DNA from: Faecalibacter rhinopitheci
Lineage (GTDB): Bacteria; Bacteroidota; Bacteroidia; Flavobacteriales; Weeksellaceae
Reading direction: 5' to 3'
Assembly: GCF_015234135.1 (NCBI RefSeq)
Contig: NZ_JADGIK010000003.1
Location: 62,001 to 126,000 of the forward strand
DNA length: 64,000 nt
Each line of letters begins with the position of its first letter. The first letter of the stretch is position 1. A program made the translations under genes and the position numbers. The notes under the pieces were generated by a model. It made no database searches, was not told the origin of the DNA, and saw only the letters and a list, made by a program, of their open reading frames with translations. Shown one piece after another: positions 25,124 to 35,200 of the stretch.

Positions 25124-27886
25124 ATGAGCCTTTATAAGGAGTACATCAAAGAAATTGAAGAAAGAAAAAGTCAAGGGCTTAATCCAAAGCCTATAGATGG
25201 TGCTGAGTTATTAAGCGAAGTTATCGCACAAATTAAAGATTTAAATAATGAATACCGTGAGGATTCAGTTAAATTTTTTATCTATAATACATTACCAGGT
25301 ACAACTCCTGCTGCAGTTGTTAAGGCTAAATTCTTAAAAGAAATTATTTTAGGTGAAGAAGCTGTTGCTGAAATCACTCCAACTTTTGCATTTGAGTTAT
25401 TATCTCATATGAAAGGAGGACCATCTATCGATGTTCTTTTAGATTTAGCATTAGGAAATGATGCAGAAATCGCTAAACAAGCTGCTGAAGTTTTAAAAAC
25501 GCAAGTTTTCTTATATGAAGCAGATACTGACCGTTTAAAAGTTGCTTACGAATCGGGTAACGAAATCGCTAAAGAAATTTTAGAAAGCTACGCTAAAGCA
25601 GAATTTTTTACAAAATTACCAGCAGTAGCAGAAGAAATTAAAGTTGTTACTTACGTAGCTGCAGAAGGTGATATTTCTACAGATTTATTATCTCCAGGTA
25701 ACCAAGCACACTCTCGTTCTGACCGTGAATTACATGGAAAATGTATGATTACACCAGAAGCTCAAGAGGAAATCAAAGCTTTACAAGCTAAACATCCAGA
25801 TGCTTCTGTAATGTTAATCGCTGAGAAAGGTACAATGGGAGTTGGTTCTTCTCGTATGTCAGGAGTTAATAACGTTGCTTTATGGACAGGTAAACAAGCT
25901 TCTCCATATATTCCTTTCGTAAATATTGCTCCAATCGTAGCAGGTACAAATGGAATTTCTCCAATTTTCTTAACTACAGTTGACGTTACTGGTGGTATTG
26001 GTATCGACTTACAAAACTGGGTGAAAAAAACAGACGAAAATGGAAACGTTGTTCGTAATGAAAATGGGGATCCTGTTTTAGAGGAAGTTTATTCTGTAGC
26101 AACTGGTACAGTTTTAACAATTAACACTAAAACTAAAAAATTATATAACGGTGAGGTTGAATTAAAAGATATTTCTAAATCATTCACACCGCAAAAATTA
26201 GAATTTATCAAAGCAGGTGGTTCTTATGCTATCGTATTTGGTAAGAAAATTCAAACTTTCGCTGCACAAACTTTAGGAATTGAAGCTCCATTAGTTTATG
26301 CTCCAGCAAAAGAAATTTCTGTAGAAGGACAAGGGTTAACTGCAGTAGAAAAAATCTTTAATAACAATGCAGTTGGTGTTGCTGATGGTAAAGTTTTACA
26401 TGCAGGATCTGACGTACGTGTTAAAGTAAACATCGTAGGTTCTCAGGATACTACAGGTTTAATGACTTCTCAAGAATTAGAGTCAATGGCTGCTACAGTT
26501 ATTTCTCCAGTTGTTGATGGGGCATACCAATCAGGATGTCACACTGCATCTGTATGGGACAAAAAAGCACAAGCTAATATTCCTCGTTTAATGAAATTCA
26601 TGAACGATTTCGGAGTTATTACAGCACGTGACCCTAAAGGTGTTTACCACTCAATGACAGACGTTATCCACAAAGTATTAAACGATATTACTATCGACGA
26701 GTGGGCAATTATTATTGGTGGTGACTCTCATACACGTATGTCTAAAGGTGTAGCTTTCGGAGCTGACTCTGGAACAGTAGCTTTAGCTTTAGCAACTGGT
26801 GAAGCTTCTATGCCAATTCCAGAATCTGTTAAGGTTACATTTAAAGGTGAAATGAAACAACACATGGATTTCCGTGATGTGGTTCATGCTACACAACAAC
26901 AAATGTTAAAACAATTTGACGGTGAAAATGTTTTCCAAGGTCGTATCATCGAGGTACATATTGGAACTTTATTAGCTGACCAGGCGTTTACATTTACTGA
27001 CTGGACTGCAGAGATGAAAGCGAAAGCATCTATCTGTATTTCTCAAGACGAAACATTAATCCAATCATTAGAAATTGCTAAGTCTCGTATCCAAATCATG
27101 ATTGATAAAGGAATGGAGAATCATAATAACGTATTACATGGATTAATTGAAAAAGCGAACAAACGTATCGAGGAAATTAAATCTGGTGTTAAACCAGCTT
27201 TACAACCAGATGCTAACGCAAAATATTATGCAGAAGTTGTAATTGATTTAGATATCATTGATCAACCAATGATTGCTGATCCAGATGTTAATAACGATGA
27301 TGTATCTAAACGTTATACACACGATACTATCCGTGAGTTATCTTTCTACAACGGAGAAAAATCTGTTGATTTAGGATTCGTAGGTTCTTGTATGGTGCAT
27401 AAAGACGATTTAAAAATTGTTTCTCAAATGTTGAAAAACATTGAAAAACAAAATGGTGAAGTTAAATTCAAAGCACCATTAGTTGTTGCTGCTCCTACTT
27501 ATAATATCATTGATGAATTAAAAGCTGAAGGTGATTGGGAAATGTTACAAAAATATTCAGGTTTCGAATTTAGTGACTTATTACCAAAAGGTGAAGCGCG
27601 TACTCAATACGAAAACATCATGTATTTAGAGCGTCCTGGTTGTAATTTATGTATGGGTAACCAAGAAAAAGCTGAAAAAGGTGATACTGTAATGGCAACT
27701 TCAACTCGTTTATTCCAAGGACGTGTTGTAGAAGATAGAGACGGTAAAAAAGGTGAATCTTTATTAGCGTCTACTCCAGTAGTAGTTTTATCTGCTATCT
27801 TAGGACGTATTCCTTCTATTGAAGAATACAAAGCTGCTGTAGAAGGTATTAACTTAACTAAGTTTAAACCAGTTTCAACAAAATAA
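25124..27886 (+). CDS. acnB: Bifunctional aconitate hydratase B / 2-methylisocitrate dehydratase
   Basis: TCA-cycle aconitase of the B type, 920 residues. It has the N-terminal HEAT-like region (about 1-160), the swivel domain that precedes the catalytic domains in AcnB, GGDSHTRMSKGVAFGADSGT (about 535-554), GFVGSCMVHKDD (first cluster Cys) and the cluster pair in ERPGCNLCMGNQEKAE (about 831). Length and order are normal for AcnB. It is followed by a terminator and then by a second, A-type aconitase in the same direction. Confidence 0.95.
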   Translation: MSLYKEYIKEIEERKSQGLNPKPIDGAELLSEVIAQIKDLNNEYREDSVKFFIYNTLPGTTPAAVVKAKFLKEIILGEEAVAEITPTFAFELLSHMKGGPSIDVLLDLALGNDAEIAKQAAEVLKTQVFLYEADTDRLKVAYESGNEIAKEILESYAKAEFFTKLPAVAEEIKVVTYVAAEGDISTDLLSPGNQAHSRSDRELHGKCMITPEAQEEIKALQAKHPDASVMLIAEKGTMGVGSSRMSGVNNVALWTGKQASPYIPFVNIAPIVAGTNGISPIFLTTVDVTGGIGIDLQNWVKKTDENGNVVRNENGDPVLEEVYSVATGTVLTINTKTKKLYNGEVELKDISKSFTPQKLEFIKAGGSYAIVFGKKIQTFAAQTLGIEAPLVYAPAKEISVEGQGLTAVEKIFNNNAVGVADGKVLHAGSDVRVKVNIVGSQDTTGLMTSQELESMAATVISPVVDGAYQSGCHTASVWDKKAQANIPRLMKFMNDFGVITARDPKGVYHSMTDVIHKVLNDITIDEWAIIIGGDSHTRMSKGVAFGADSGTVALALATGEASMPIPESVKVTFKGEMKQHMDFRDVVHATQQQMLKQFDGENVFQGRIIEVHIGTLLADQAFTFTDWTAEMKAKASICISQDETLIQSLEIAKSRIQIMIDKGMENHNNVLHGLIEKANKRIEEIKSGVKPALQPDANAKYYAEVVIDLDIIDQPMIADPDVNNDDVSKRYTHDTIRELSFYNGEKSVDLGFVGSCMVHKDDLKIVSQMLKNIEKQNGEVKFKAPLVVAAPTYNIIDELKAEGDWEMLQKYSGFEFSDLLPKGEARTQYENIMYLERPGCNLCMGNQEKAEKGDTVMATSTRLFQGRVVEDRDGKKGESLLASTPVVVLSAILGRIPSIEEYKAAVEGINLTKFKPVSTK

Positions 27887-27913
27887 TAGATATTAATTTA
27901 TTATAATATATTA

Positions 27914-27947
27914 TAAAAAGGCTAACCGTAATGGTTAGCCTTTTTTA
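27914..27947 (+). terminator. Terminator of acnB
   Basis: Arms AAAAAGGCTAACC and GGTTAGCCTTTTTT around a GTAAT loop; separates the two aconitase genes into independent transcripts. Confidence 0.85.
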
Positions 27948-28082
27948 TTATTGTATAGTTTATAAAGAGATATAAAGAGTTTACGGATAATCATTTAACA
28001 TTAATTAACTATTAAAATGGATAAAAAATTTTATATTGTATATTGAATTTATTAACAACTATACTAATTAAAATTAATATTT

Positions 28083-30347
28083 ATGGCTTTTGATATCAAT
28101 ATGATTAAAGGAGTTTATGCGCAAATGCAACAGCGTGTAGATAGCGCAAGAACTATCGTCGGAAGACCTTTAACTTATTCAGAGAAAATTTTATATGCAC
28201 ATTTATATAATGGTAATCCAGCAGTAGCCTATACAAGAGGAGAATCTTATGTAGACTTCAGACCAGATCGTGTAGCAATGCAAGATGCTACTGCACAGAT
28301 GGCCTTATTACAATTTATACAAGCAGGCAAATTAAAAACTGCAGTTCCTTCTACTGTTCATTGTGATCACTTAATACAAGCTAAAGTAGGTGCTAAAACT
28401 GATTTGCAAGAAGCGATAAGTAAATCGTCAGAAGTATTTAATTTTCTAGAATCAGTATCTAATAAATACGGGATAGGATTTTGGAAACCAGGAGCAGGAA
28501 TTATTCATCAAGTTGTTTTAGAGAACTATGCTTTTCCAGGAGGAATGATGATAGGAACTGATTCTCATACGCCAAATGCCGGAGGATTAGGAATGGTTGC
28601 TATTGGTGTAGGTGGTGCCGATGCAGTAGACGTTATGGCGGGAATGGCTTGGGAATTAAAAATGCCTAAACTCATTGGTGTAAAATTAATTGGTAAATTA
28701 TCAGGCTGGGCTTCTCCAAAAGATGTTATTCTTGAGGTTGCAGGTCGTTTAACTGTAAAAGGAGGAACAGGTGCAATTGTGGAATACTTTGGTGAGGGTG
28801 CAGAATCATTGTCTGCTACAGGAAAAGGTACAATTTGTAATATGGGTGCTGAGATTGGAGCTACAACATCTATTTTTGCTTATGATGACGCATCCGAAAG
28901 ATATTTGAGAGCCACAGATCGCCACGATGTAGCGGAAGCTGCAAACCAAATGAAAGCTTATTTACGTTCTGATGAAGAAGTATATACTAATCCCGAGGCA
29001 TATTATGATCAATTAATTGAAATAAATTTATCAGAATTAGAGCCTCGTTTAAATGGGCCTTTTACGCCAGATTTAATGACTCCAGTGTCTAAAATGAAAG
29101 AAACTGCAGCAGCTAATGGATGGCCGCTGGAAGTAGAATGGGGATTAATAGGTTCTTGTACAAACTCATCTTACGAAGATTTATCCCGTGCAGCCTCTAT
29201 TGCTCAACAAGCTATAGATAAAGGATTAGGTACAAAAGCTTCTTTTGGGATTAATCCAGGGTCTGAAGTCGTACGTTATACTGCAGATCGTGATGGATTA
29301 TTAAAAACATTTGAGGAATTAAATGCCGTAATTTTTACGAATGCTTGTGGTCCATGTATCGGACAATGGGACCGTGAAGGTGCAGATAAAGAAGAAAAAA
29401 ATACCATTGTTCATTCTTTCAATCGTAATTTTAAAAAACGTGCAGACGGAAATCCTAATACATATGCCTTTGTAACTTCACCAGAAATGGTAGCAGCGAT
29501 CGCTATTGCTGGACGTTTAGACTTTAATCCACTAACAGATAAACTAGTTAATAAAAATGGAGAAGAAGTAATGTTAGATGCGCCAAAAGGAGATGAACTT
29601 CCTACGAAAGGGTATGCATTTGAAGATAATGGCTACCAAGCGCCAGTTGAAGATGGATCTATTGTAGATGTTATTGTTAATTCTAATTCAGAACGTTTAC
29701 AATTATTAGAAGGGTTTAAACCTTGGAATGGTCAGAATATTACAGGTGCAAAATTATTAATTAAAGCATTTGGAAAATGTACTACCGATCATATTTCCAT
29801 GGCTGGTCCATGGTTACGTTTTCGTGGTCATCTAGATAATATTGCTAATAACACTTTAATTGGTGCGGTGAATGCATTTAACCAAGATGTAAATAAAGTT
29901 AAAAATCAAATAACAGGAGAATACGGAACTGTTCCTGATACTGCTCGCGCTTATAAAGCAGCAAATATTCCATCAATTATAGTAGGAGATGAGAATTATG
30001 GAGAAGGCTCATCACGAGAACATGCAGCAATGCAACCTCGTCATTTAGGCTCGGTGGCTGTGTTAGTACGTTCATTTGCTCGTATTCATGAAACGAATCT
30101 AAAAAAACAAGGAATGTTAGCGTTAACGTTTGCAGATAAAGCAGATTATGATAAAATAAAAGAAGACGATACAATCAACTTTTTAGATTTAACAGAATTT
30201 GCACCAGAAAAACCATTAAAATTAGAATTTGTTCATACAGATGGTACTAAGGATATTATTTTAGCAAATCATACCTATAATTCTCAGCAGATAGAATGGT
30301 TTAAAGCTGGTTCTGCGCTTAATTTAATTAAAGCTGGAAAAGCATAA
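28083..30347 (+). CDS. Aconitate hydratase (A/mitochondrial type)
   Basis: Second aconitase, 754 residues, of the mitochondrial-like type. Visible are [20 protein letters not shown] (about 158-177), the cluster ligands in [11 protein letters not shown] (about 358) and [13 protein letters not shown] (about 419-431), and the C-terminal swivel [18 protein letters not shown] (about 637-654). The N-terminus ([20 protein letters not shown]) matches the mitochondrial-type group. It has its own 5' region (196 bases after acnB) and its own terminator. The pair may serve different growth conditions or the 2-methylcitrate route, which is inference. Confidence 0.94.
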   Translation: MAFDINMIKGVYAQMQQRVDSARTIVGRPLTYSEKILYAHLYNGNPAVAYTRGESYVDFRPDRVAMQDATAQMALLQFIQAGKLKTAVPSTVHCDHLIQAKVGAKTDLQEAISKSSEVFNFLESVSNKYGIGFWKPGAGIIHQVVLENYAFPGGMMIGTDSHTPNAGGLGMVAIGVGGADAVDVMAGMAWELKMPKLIGVKLIGKLSGWASPKDVILEVAGRLTVKGGTGAIVEYFGEGAESLSATGKGTICNMGAEIGATTSIFAYDDASERYLRATDRHDVAEAANQMKAYLRSDEEVYTNPEAYYDQLIEINLSELEPRLNGPFTPDLMTPVSKMKETAAANGWPLEVEWGLIGSCTNSSYEDLSRAASIAQQAIDKGLGTKASFGINPGSEVVRYTADRDGLLKTFEELNAVIFTNACGPCIGQWDREGADKEEKNTIVHSFNRNFKKRADGNPNTYAFVTSPEMVAAIAIAGRLDFNPLTDKLVNKNGEEVMLDAPKGDELPTKGYAFEDNGYQAPVEDGSIVDVIVNSNSERLQLLEGFKPWNGQNITGAKLLIKAFGKCTTDHISMAGPWLRFRGHLDNIANNTLIGAVNAFNQDVNKVKNQITGEYGTVPDTARAYKAANIPSIIVGDENYGEGSSREHAAMQPRHLGSVAVLVRSFARIHETNLKKQGMLALTFADKADYDKIKEDDTINFLDLTEFAPEKPLKLEFVHTDGTKDIILANHTYNSQQIEWFKAGSALNLIKAGKA

Positions 30348-30366
30348 AACTCATATTATAGTTTTT

Positions 30367-30409
30367 AAATAAAAAATCCGATACATTTTTGTATCGGATT
30401 TTTTATTTT
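30367..30409. terminator. Bidirectional terminator
   Basis: Arms AAAAAATCCGATACA and TGTATCGGATTTTTT with flanking A and T runs, between the convergent aconitase and small membrane protein genes; it overlaps the last codons of the latter. Confidence 0.85.
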
Positions 30410-30612
30410 ATAAGTTGACTTTTATTGTAAAATAATTTTATGAAACCTAAACATGCTATAATCGCTAAGATAGAACCTGTTATCTCACCTAAATGATACG
30501 ATAAGCTTTCAATTTGTTTAAATTCAAAGTAATATAAACTTATAATCTTCTTTATAGTTAAAATAAAGAATAAAGTAATAAGGATAAAATAGAAAATTTT
30601 ATTGAGTTTCAT
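30403..30612 (-). CDS. Small membrane protein (69 aa), function unknown
   Basis: Two predicted membrane helices (about 5-25 and 43-63) separated by a short polar loop FEFKQIESLSYHLGE, with Lys at both ends. I do not recognise a family. It lies between the second aconitase and the tRNA-Phe genes on the minus strand. Its start codon follows a plausible short leader. The hydrophobic pattern and complete terminator pairing support a real gene, but the small size leaves doubt. Confidence 0.5.
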   Translation of the reverse strand: MKLNKIFYFILITLFFILTIKKIISLYYFEFKQIESLSYHLGEITGSILAIIACLGFIKLFYNKSQLIK

Positions 30613-30667
30613 AGTTGGATTAAATTAGATATATAAATCTAAAAAAAAACCAAAATATAAAGCAAAA

Positions 30668-30696
30668 AAAATCTCAATCGAAGTGATTGAGATTTT
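30668..30696 (-). terminator. Hairpin after tRNA-Phe copy 1
   Basis: Arms AAATCTCAATC and GATTGAGATTT with loop GAAGT; the minus-strand product ends in a T run. Confidence 0.75.
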
Positions 30697-30702
30697 AAGC
30701 AG

Positions 30703-30775
30703 TGGTGCCTCCAGGAATCGAACCAGGGACACAAGGATTTTCAGTCCTTTGCTCTACCAACTGAGCTAAGGCACC
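30703..30775 (-). tRNA. tRNA-Phe(GAA), copy 1
   Basis: 73-base cloverleaf; minus strand begins GGTGCCTTAGCTCAGTTGG, anticodon loop CTGAAAATC (anticodon GAA), T-loop GGTTCGATTCC, ends AGGCACC plus discriminator A. TATATTTG lies upstream at 30791-30798 (minus). Confidence 0.96.
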
Positions 30776-30932
30776 GCCTTAATTGTGATGCAAATATATA
30801 TCGAAAATCTGAACCTCCAAATATTTTTTTAATATTTTTTTAGAGATATTATCTAAGTATTTGATAGTGTGAAATTTTAAGGTTAAATATTTTTTTATTA
30901 AAAAATCAAAACCCTAAAATATGAAGCAAAAA

Positions 30933-30961
30933 AAAATCTCAATCGAAGTGATTGAGATTTT
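30933..30961 (-). terminator. Hairpin after tRNA-Phe copy 2
   Basis: Same stem and loop as after copy 1 (arms 30934-30944 and 30950-30960). Confidence 0.75.
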
Positions 30962-30967
30962 AAGCAG

Positions 30968-31040
30968 TGGTGCCTCCAGGAATCGAACCAGGGACACAAG
31001 GATTTTCAGTCCTTTGCTCTACCAACTGAGCTAAGGCACC
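30968..31040 (-). tRNA. tRNA-Phe(GAA), copy 2
   Basis: Identical 73-base tRNA to copy 1, with the same -7 element upstream (31056-31063, minus) and the same hairpin downstream. Confidence 0.96.
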
Positions 31041-31291
31041 GCCTTAATTGTGATGCAAATATATATCGAATTTCTTAACCTCCAAATCTTTTTTTAATTA
31101 TTTTTATAAAGTTTATTAAAGAAGTAGAAATGTTATAAAATATTTTTTGAAAAATAAATTTATAGATGATGTAGCTATAATTAGGGCTAATTTAAAATTT
31201 AATAGACATTTAACAATGCATTTTTGCTTTGTAATTTTTCAGTTTAACAACAAATCATCATATTTGTGCCTTAGAATTCTATACACGTCAT

Positions 31292-32575
31292 ATGAAATGG
31301 ATTATTTGTAGTCTTGCTCTCTTTGGAGCGATGACTGTTCAAGCACAAACAGTATCTGTATCTCCGTACTCTTCATTTGGAGTAGGTGAACAATTATTTA
31401 ATAATAACGCAGAACAAGGTGCTATGGGCGGAATCTCTACTGTACCAACCAACCCTTACGGTCAAAATGCTAATTTTTCAAACCCAGCAGCGAATCAGAA
31501 TATTCGTATGACTAACTTTAATGTTAGTGCCAGAGGAGATAATAGCTCGTTTGAGTCAGAAGCAGAGAAAAAATCAACAGGAAGTTTTAAATTATCTAAT
31601 GTTTCATTAGCATTCCCTGTCTCTAAAAAAGGAAGTGTTGGTGTAGGTTTTCAACCATACACAGGTTTAGGATATAATGTTTTAAATACTTCAGAGAGAG
31701 GAGATTTAAAGCAAACTTCATCTATGAAAGGAGAAGGAGGAATTAATTCTATTCACGCATTTTATAATCATAACATAGCCTCAGGATTCTCAGTAGGTAT
31801 ACGTGCTAATTATTTATTTGGAGCATTAAAAACGAATGAATTGGTATCTTTAGATGGAGCTAGTTTATTAACTGATTACGATACAAAAGCTAATTATAGA
31901 GGGATACAATTTACTCTAGGTTCAATGTATCAAAAGAAGATTGGAAAAAATAATAATTTATATTTAGGAGCTTATTATACGATTGGATCTGATCTAAATA
32001 CAGATTTAAAGGAAATGACATCTACCTATACTTTTATGGGGTCTACACCAGCATCAATCGACACAGTTTCTTATTTTAGAAATTCGGATGTTTCTACAAA
32101 ACTACCTCATACTATTGCTTTTGGAGCATCTTATACAAAGGATAATGCATGGGCTTTAGCTGGAGAAGTAAAATTTAATACATGGTCAAATTTTGAGAAA
32201 CCTACTTTAAGTGGTGCAAATAACGTTTCTTCAAATACAGAATATAAAAACAATATGTATGTAGGAGTAGGAGGATACTGGATACCAGACTTTAACAGTT
32301 ATAAAAGTTATTTAAACCGTGTAATTTATCGTGCTGGTGTTTACTATGAATCAGCATCGTTTTCAGTATATGGACAAGATATTAATAGATACGGAGTTAC
32401 ATTAGGAGCTGGCTTACCTGTAGGGAAAACAAATGATGGGTCTATGATTAATCTTGCATTAGAATATGGCCAAAAAGGAACAGATAGCTATGGTTTGATC
32501 AAAGAAAACTATTTTGGAGTGAAAGTAGGCTTTGATTTAAACGATGTATGGTTTAGAAAAAGAGTAATTGATTAA
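31292..32575 (+). CDS. Outer membrane beta-barrel protein, function unknown
   Basis: A 427-residue protein with a signal peptide (about 1-18, VQAQ) and an N-terminal motif SPYSSFGVGEQLFNNNAEQG then GAMGGISTV with FSNPAANQN, a PorV/FadL-like start in which the plug segment is followed by a Gly-rich barrel. It ends in FGVKVGFDLNDVWFRKR. In flavobacteria a gene like this regularly precedes lptC and a PpiD-like gene, as here. I know no assigned function; the context suggests envelope biogenesis. Confidence 0.75.
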   Translation: MKWIICSLALFGAMTVQAQTVSVSPYSSFGVGEQLFNNNAEQGAMGGISTVPTNPYGQNANFSNPAANQNIRMTNFNVSARGDNSSFESEAEKKSTGSFKLSNVSLAFPVSKKGSVGVGFQPYTGLGYNVLNTSERGDLKQTSSMKGEGGINSIHAFYNHNIASGFSVGIRANYLFGALKTNELVSLDGASLLTDYDTKANYRGIQFTLGSMYQKKIGKNNNLYLGAYYTIGSDLNTDLKEMTSTYTFMGSTPASIDTVSYFRNSDVSTKLPHTIAFGASYTKDNAWALAGEVKFNTWSNFEKPTLSGANNVSSNTEYKNNMYVGVGGYWIPDFNSYKSYLNRVIYRAGVYYESASFSVYGQDINRYGVTLGAGLPVGKTNDGSMINLALEYGQKGTDSYGLIKENYFGVKVGFDLNDVWFRKRVID

Positions 32576-32589
32576 GAGCTAGCTAATCA

Positions 32590-33192
32590 ATGAAAAATAG
32601 AATAATGAAAAAAAGTGTGAAAAATTTTATGTGGAGTGACGTTATGAAAATAGGTTATATTCTTCTAGTGTTTTTTACACTTTTTTCATGCGAAAGAACG
32701 GCACCAGTTATAACTAAAGGATTAAAGACAAATTTCCCTAATCGTAGTTTAATAGATGCAAATATTATCTTCAAAGATTCAGGGAAAATAACAATGAATC
32801 TTCGTTCCCCACTTATAGAGGAATATAGCTTAATTGATACACCTTATACTATTTTCAGAAAAGGTTTAGAACTTGATTTTTTTAATGATGGATCTGATAA
32901 ACCAGGATTTTTGAAAGCTGATTGGGGCAAATTAAGCGATAAGACTGGGATTTATGAAGGAAGAGGAAATGTGGTTATGATAACAGAAGATGGAGACTCT
33001 GTAAAATCAGAGCAAATTTTTTGGGATAAAAATCGCAAGCTTATATATTCAACAAAACAAGTAGAATTAATTGGTAAAGATGGGAGTAAAGTAACGGCTA
33101 AAAACGGAATAGAAGCAACGGATGATTTAGAAAAATATACACTTTTCAATAACGAAGGGTATATCTTAATGGGAGAGGATCAAAAATTTTAA
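32590..33192 (+). CDS. lptC: LPS export ABC transporter periplasmic protein LptC
   Basis: Bridge component that passes lipopolysaccharide from LptB2FG to LptA. The 200-residue ORF has a hydrophobic segment with lipobox LFSC, then the LptC/OstA-type beta-jellyroll repeats: IIFKDSGKITMNLRSPLIEE, WGKLSDKTGIYEGRGNVVM and IFWDKNRKLIYSTKQVEL. A start at 32644 (MKIGYILLVFFTLFSC) would give a more typical lipoprotein signal than the longest ORF start at 32590. It follows the barrel gene by 14 bases. Confidence 0.85.
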   Translation: MKNRIMKKSVKNFMWSDVMKIGYILLVFFTLFSCERTAPVITKGLKTNFPNRSLIDANIIFKDSGKITMNLRSPLIEEYSLIDTPYTIFRKGLELDFFNDGSDKPGFLKADWGKLSDKTGIYEGRGNVVMITEDGDSVKSEQIFWDKNRKLIYSTKQVELIGKDGSKVTAKNGIEATDDLEKYTLFNNEGYILMGEDQKF

Positions 33193-33293
33193 AAATTTTT
33201 ACAATACACCTCAATCTTCTAATTCTTCTGTTTTATTATTCAATGTATTGTCGTATTTTCGCCACCTATTATCGTATATAAATTAACATAAGA

Positions 33294-35141
33294 ATGGCAA
33301 TTTTAGGAGAAATTCGTAAGAAAACCTGGTTAATTTTCGTAGTAATCGGAATAGCAATGCTTGCTTTCGTAGCAGGTGATTTATTCGGAGAAAACTCTAA
33401 AATTAAACAGTTGTTCACTGGAGATCCTAACCAAGTGGGAAGTATCAATGGTGAGAGTATTAGTATAAGTGAATACTATTCTCAGCAAGAAGCTGTACAA
33501 AATATGTTACAGCAGCAAGGGCAAAATGCAACTGGTAACCAGTTAGCTCAACAAACTTGGTCAAGTTTAGTTAGCCAAAGAATATTAAAACAACATGCAG
33601 AAAAATTAGGTTTAAAGGTTTCTGATGATGAGTTTTGGGGTTATGTAGCACAGAATTTTGGGATGAAATCTCCTGCTGAGGCTCAACAACAAATTAATCA
33701 GTTAGAAGAAGCTGCTGCTTCAGATCCTAATATGATGCAAAATTATAAAGGTTGGTTACAAACTGCAGAGCAAATAAAATTAGAAATTTTATCTCAAAAA
33801 TACTTAAGCTATGTAATGGCTGGTTCTGCGGTAACTTCTAAAGAGGCTGACTTACAACAAACTTATAATGGATCGAATGCAACGATAGACTATGCATTTG
33901 TAGATTATAAAACTTTAGCAAAAAAATTAAATGTTAAAATTTCTGATGAAGAGATTTTAGCATACGAGAATAAATTCCCGAAACGTTTTGAAGCTCAAGG
34001 ATTAGTTAAAATAGCTTATGCTTATTTTCCAGCAAAAGCTTCTACAGCAGATGATGCTGTTGCGTTAGCAAATATCAAAAAATATTTAGGTCAACAGATA
34101 AGACACGATGAAGTAAATAATGTTACAGATACGATAGAAGCGTTTGGATCTACAAAAAATGATTCAATCTATGTTTCATTAAATTCGGATCAGCCATTTA
34201 TTTCTAATTATTTCTCTAAAGAAGAATTAGCTAAAGCTAATTTAACACCAGAAATTTTAAACTTCTTTAATACTGCACAAGTAGGACAAGTTGGTGGACC
34301 TTATAAAGTTGGTGATTCTTACCAATTATATAAATTATCTAAATCGAAAGAACAAAAAGATTCTGTTAGCTCTAAAACAGTTTACCAAATTGCAAATATT
34401 GTAAAACGTATAGAACCGTCTAAAGCTACTACAGATAAAGCGTTTAGTGATGCACGAACATTTGTACAAAACGTTACAAATAAATCTTTAGCTGAATTTA
34501 AAGCAACAGCTAAAAAATCTAATTTTGTAAATGGTTCGTCTGAGACTATAGAGCGCTTTGCTCCTTTTATTGCTCAAGAATTACCAGCTGACCAAACAGA
34601 TAAAATATTAGCATGGGCTTTTGATAAAAAAGTAAAAGCGGGTACTACAAATTTATTCACTTCAGAAAATGGTGATTATATAGTAGTATTTTTAACTTCT
34701 CGTTTTGATAAAGGTTTAGCAAATCCTTCAGTAGTAAGAGAGTTTATAGAACCAATCTTATTACAAGAAAAAATAACGAAACTAGTAGATGAGAAAATTG
34801 GTACTGGTGGTATCAATGCTTTTATGAAAGAATTTGGTGGTACGAAAGCAACTGCGATGGTTAATTTTTCAAATTCAAATATTCAAGAAATTGGAATGGA
34901 ACCACGTGTAGTAGGTGCTGCATTTGGTGTAAAGCCGAATACATCGTCTAAAGCTATTGCTGGTAATGCAGGAGTTTTTTACATTACTCCAAAGACTCAA
35001 AACATTCCTACAGGACAAAAAGGTGATATGCTGTTAGAGAACTTAAATCGTCAAATAAAAGGACGCATTTCTCAAACATTATTACCATCGTTAATACAAG
35101 CGGCTGACATTAAAGATAACCGTGATCGAGTAATAAAATAA
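33294..35141 (+). CDS. PpiD/SurA-like periplasmic chaperone, parvulin domain not seen
   Basis: A 615-residue protein anchored by one N-terminal membrane helix (about 12-30, WLIFVVIGIAMLAFVAGDLF), followed by a SurA_N_3-type chaperone region (NGESISISEYYSQQEAV; LVSQRILKQHAEKLGLKVSD). Flavobacterial PpiD proteins are usually near 700 residues with a central rotamase domain beginning at a motif like VKARHIL. Here that place reads DSVSSKTVYQIANIVKRIEP and I cannot find the rotamase signatures, so it is probably a chaperone without isomerase activity. Gene context with lptC supports a role in outer-membrane assembly. Confidence 0.8.
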   Translation: MAILGEIRKKTWLIFVVIGIAMLAFVAGDLFGENSKIKQLFTGDPNQVGSINGESISISEYYSQQEAVQNMLQQQGQNATGNQLAQQTWSSLVSQRILKQHAEKLGLKVSDDEFWGYVAQNFGMKSPAEAQQQINQLEEAAASDPNMMQNYKGWLQTAEQIKLEILSQKYLSYVMAGSAVTSKEADLQQTYNGSNATIDYAFVDYKTLAKKLNVKISDEEILAYENKFPKRFEAQGLVKIAYAYFPAKASTADDAVALANIKKYLGQQIRHDEVNNVTDTIEAFGSTKNDSIYVSLNSDQPFISNYFSKEELAKANLTPEILNFFNTAQVGQVGGPYKVGDSYQLYKLSKSKEQKDSVSSKTVYQIANIVKRIEPSKATTDKAFSDARTFVQNVTNKSLAEFKATAKKSNFVNGSSETIERFAPFIAQELPADQTDKILAWAFDKKVKAGTTNLFTSENGDYIVVFLTSRFDKGLANPSVVREFIEPILLQEKITKLVDEKIGTGGINAFMKEFGGTKATAMVNFSNSNIQEIGMEPRVVGAAFGVKPNTSSKAIAGNAGVFYITPKTQNIPTGQKGDMLLENLNRQIKGRISQTLLPSLIQAADIKDNRDRVIK

Positions 35142-35160
35142 TTGCTATTTTAATATAAAT

Positions 35161-35195
35161 AAAAAGCCTGAATCATTAGATTCAGGCTTTTTTTT
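35161..35195. terminator. Bidirectional terminator
   Basis: Arms AAAAAGCCTGAATC and GATTCAGGCTTTTT around ATTA; between convergent genes. Confidence 0.85.
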
Positions 35196-35200
35196 ATGGT

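Larger units (their letters stand above)
30661..31089 (-). repeat. Tandem duplication of a tRNA-Phe transcription unit
   Basis: Two nearly identical segments (about 30661-30823 and 30922-31089) each contain promoter, tRNA-Phe and terminator hairpin in the same orientation. Identity extends well beyond the tRNA on both sides, including TAATTGTGATGCAAATATAT upstream of each gene, so this is a duplication of a whole unit and not only of the tRNA. Confidence 0.8.
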
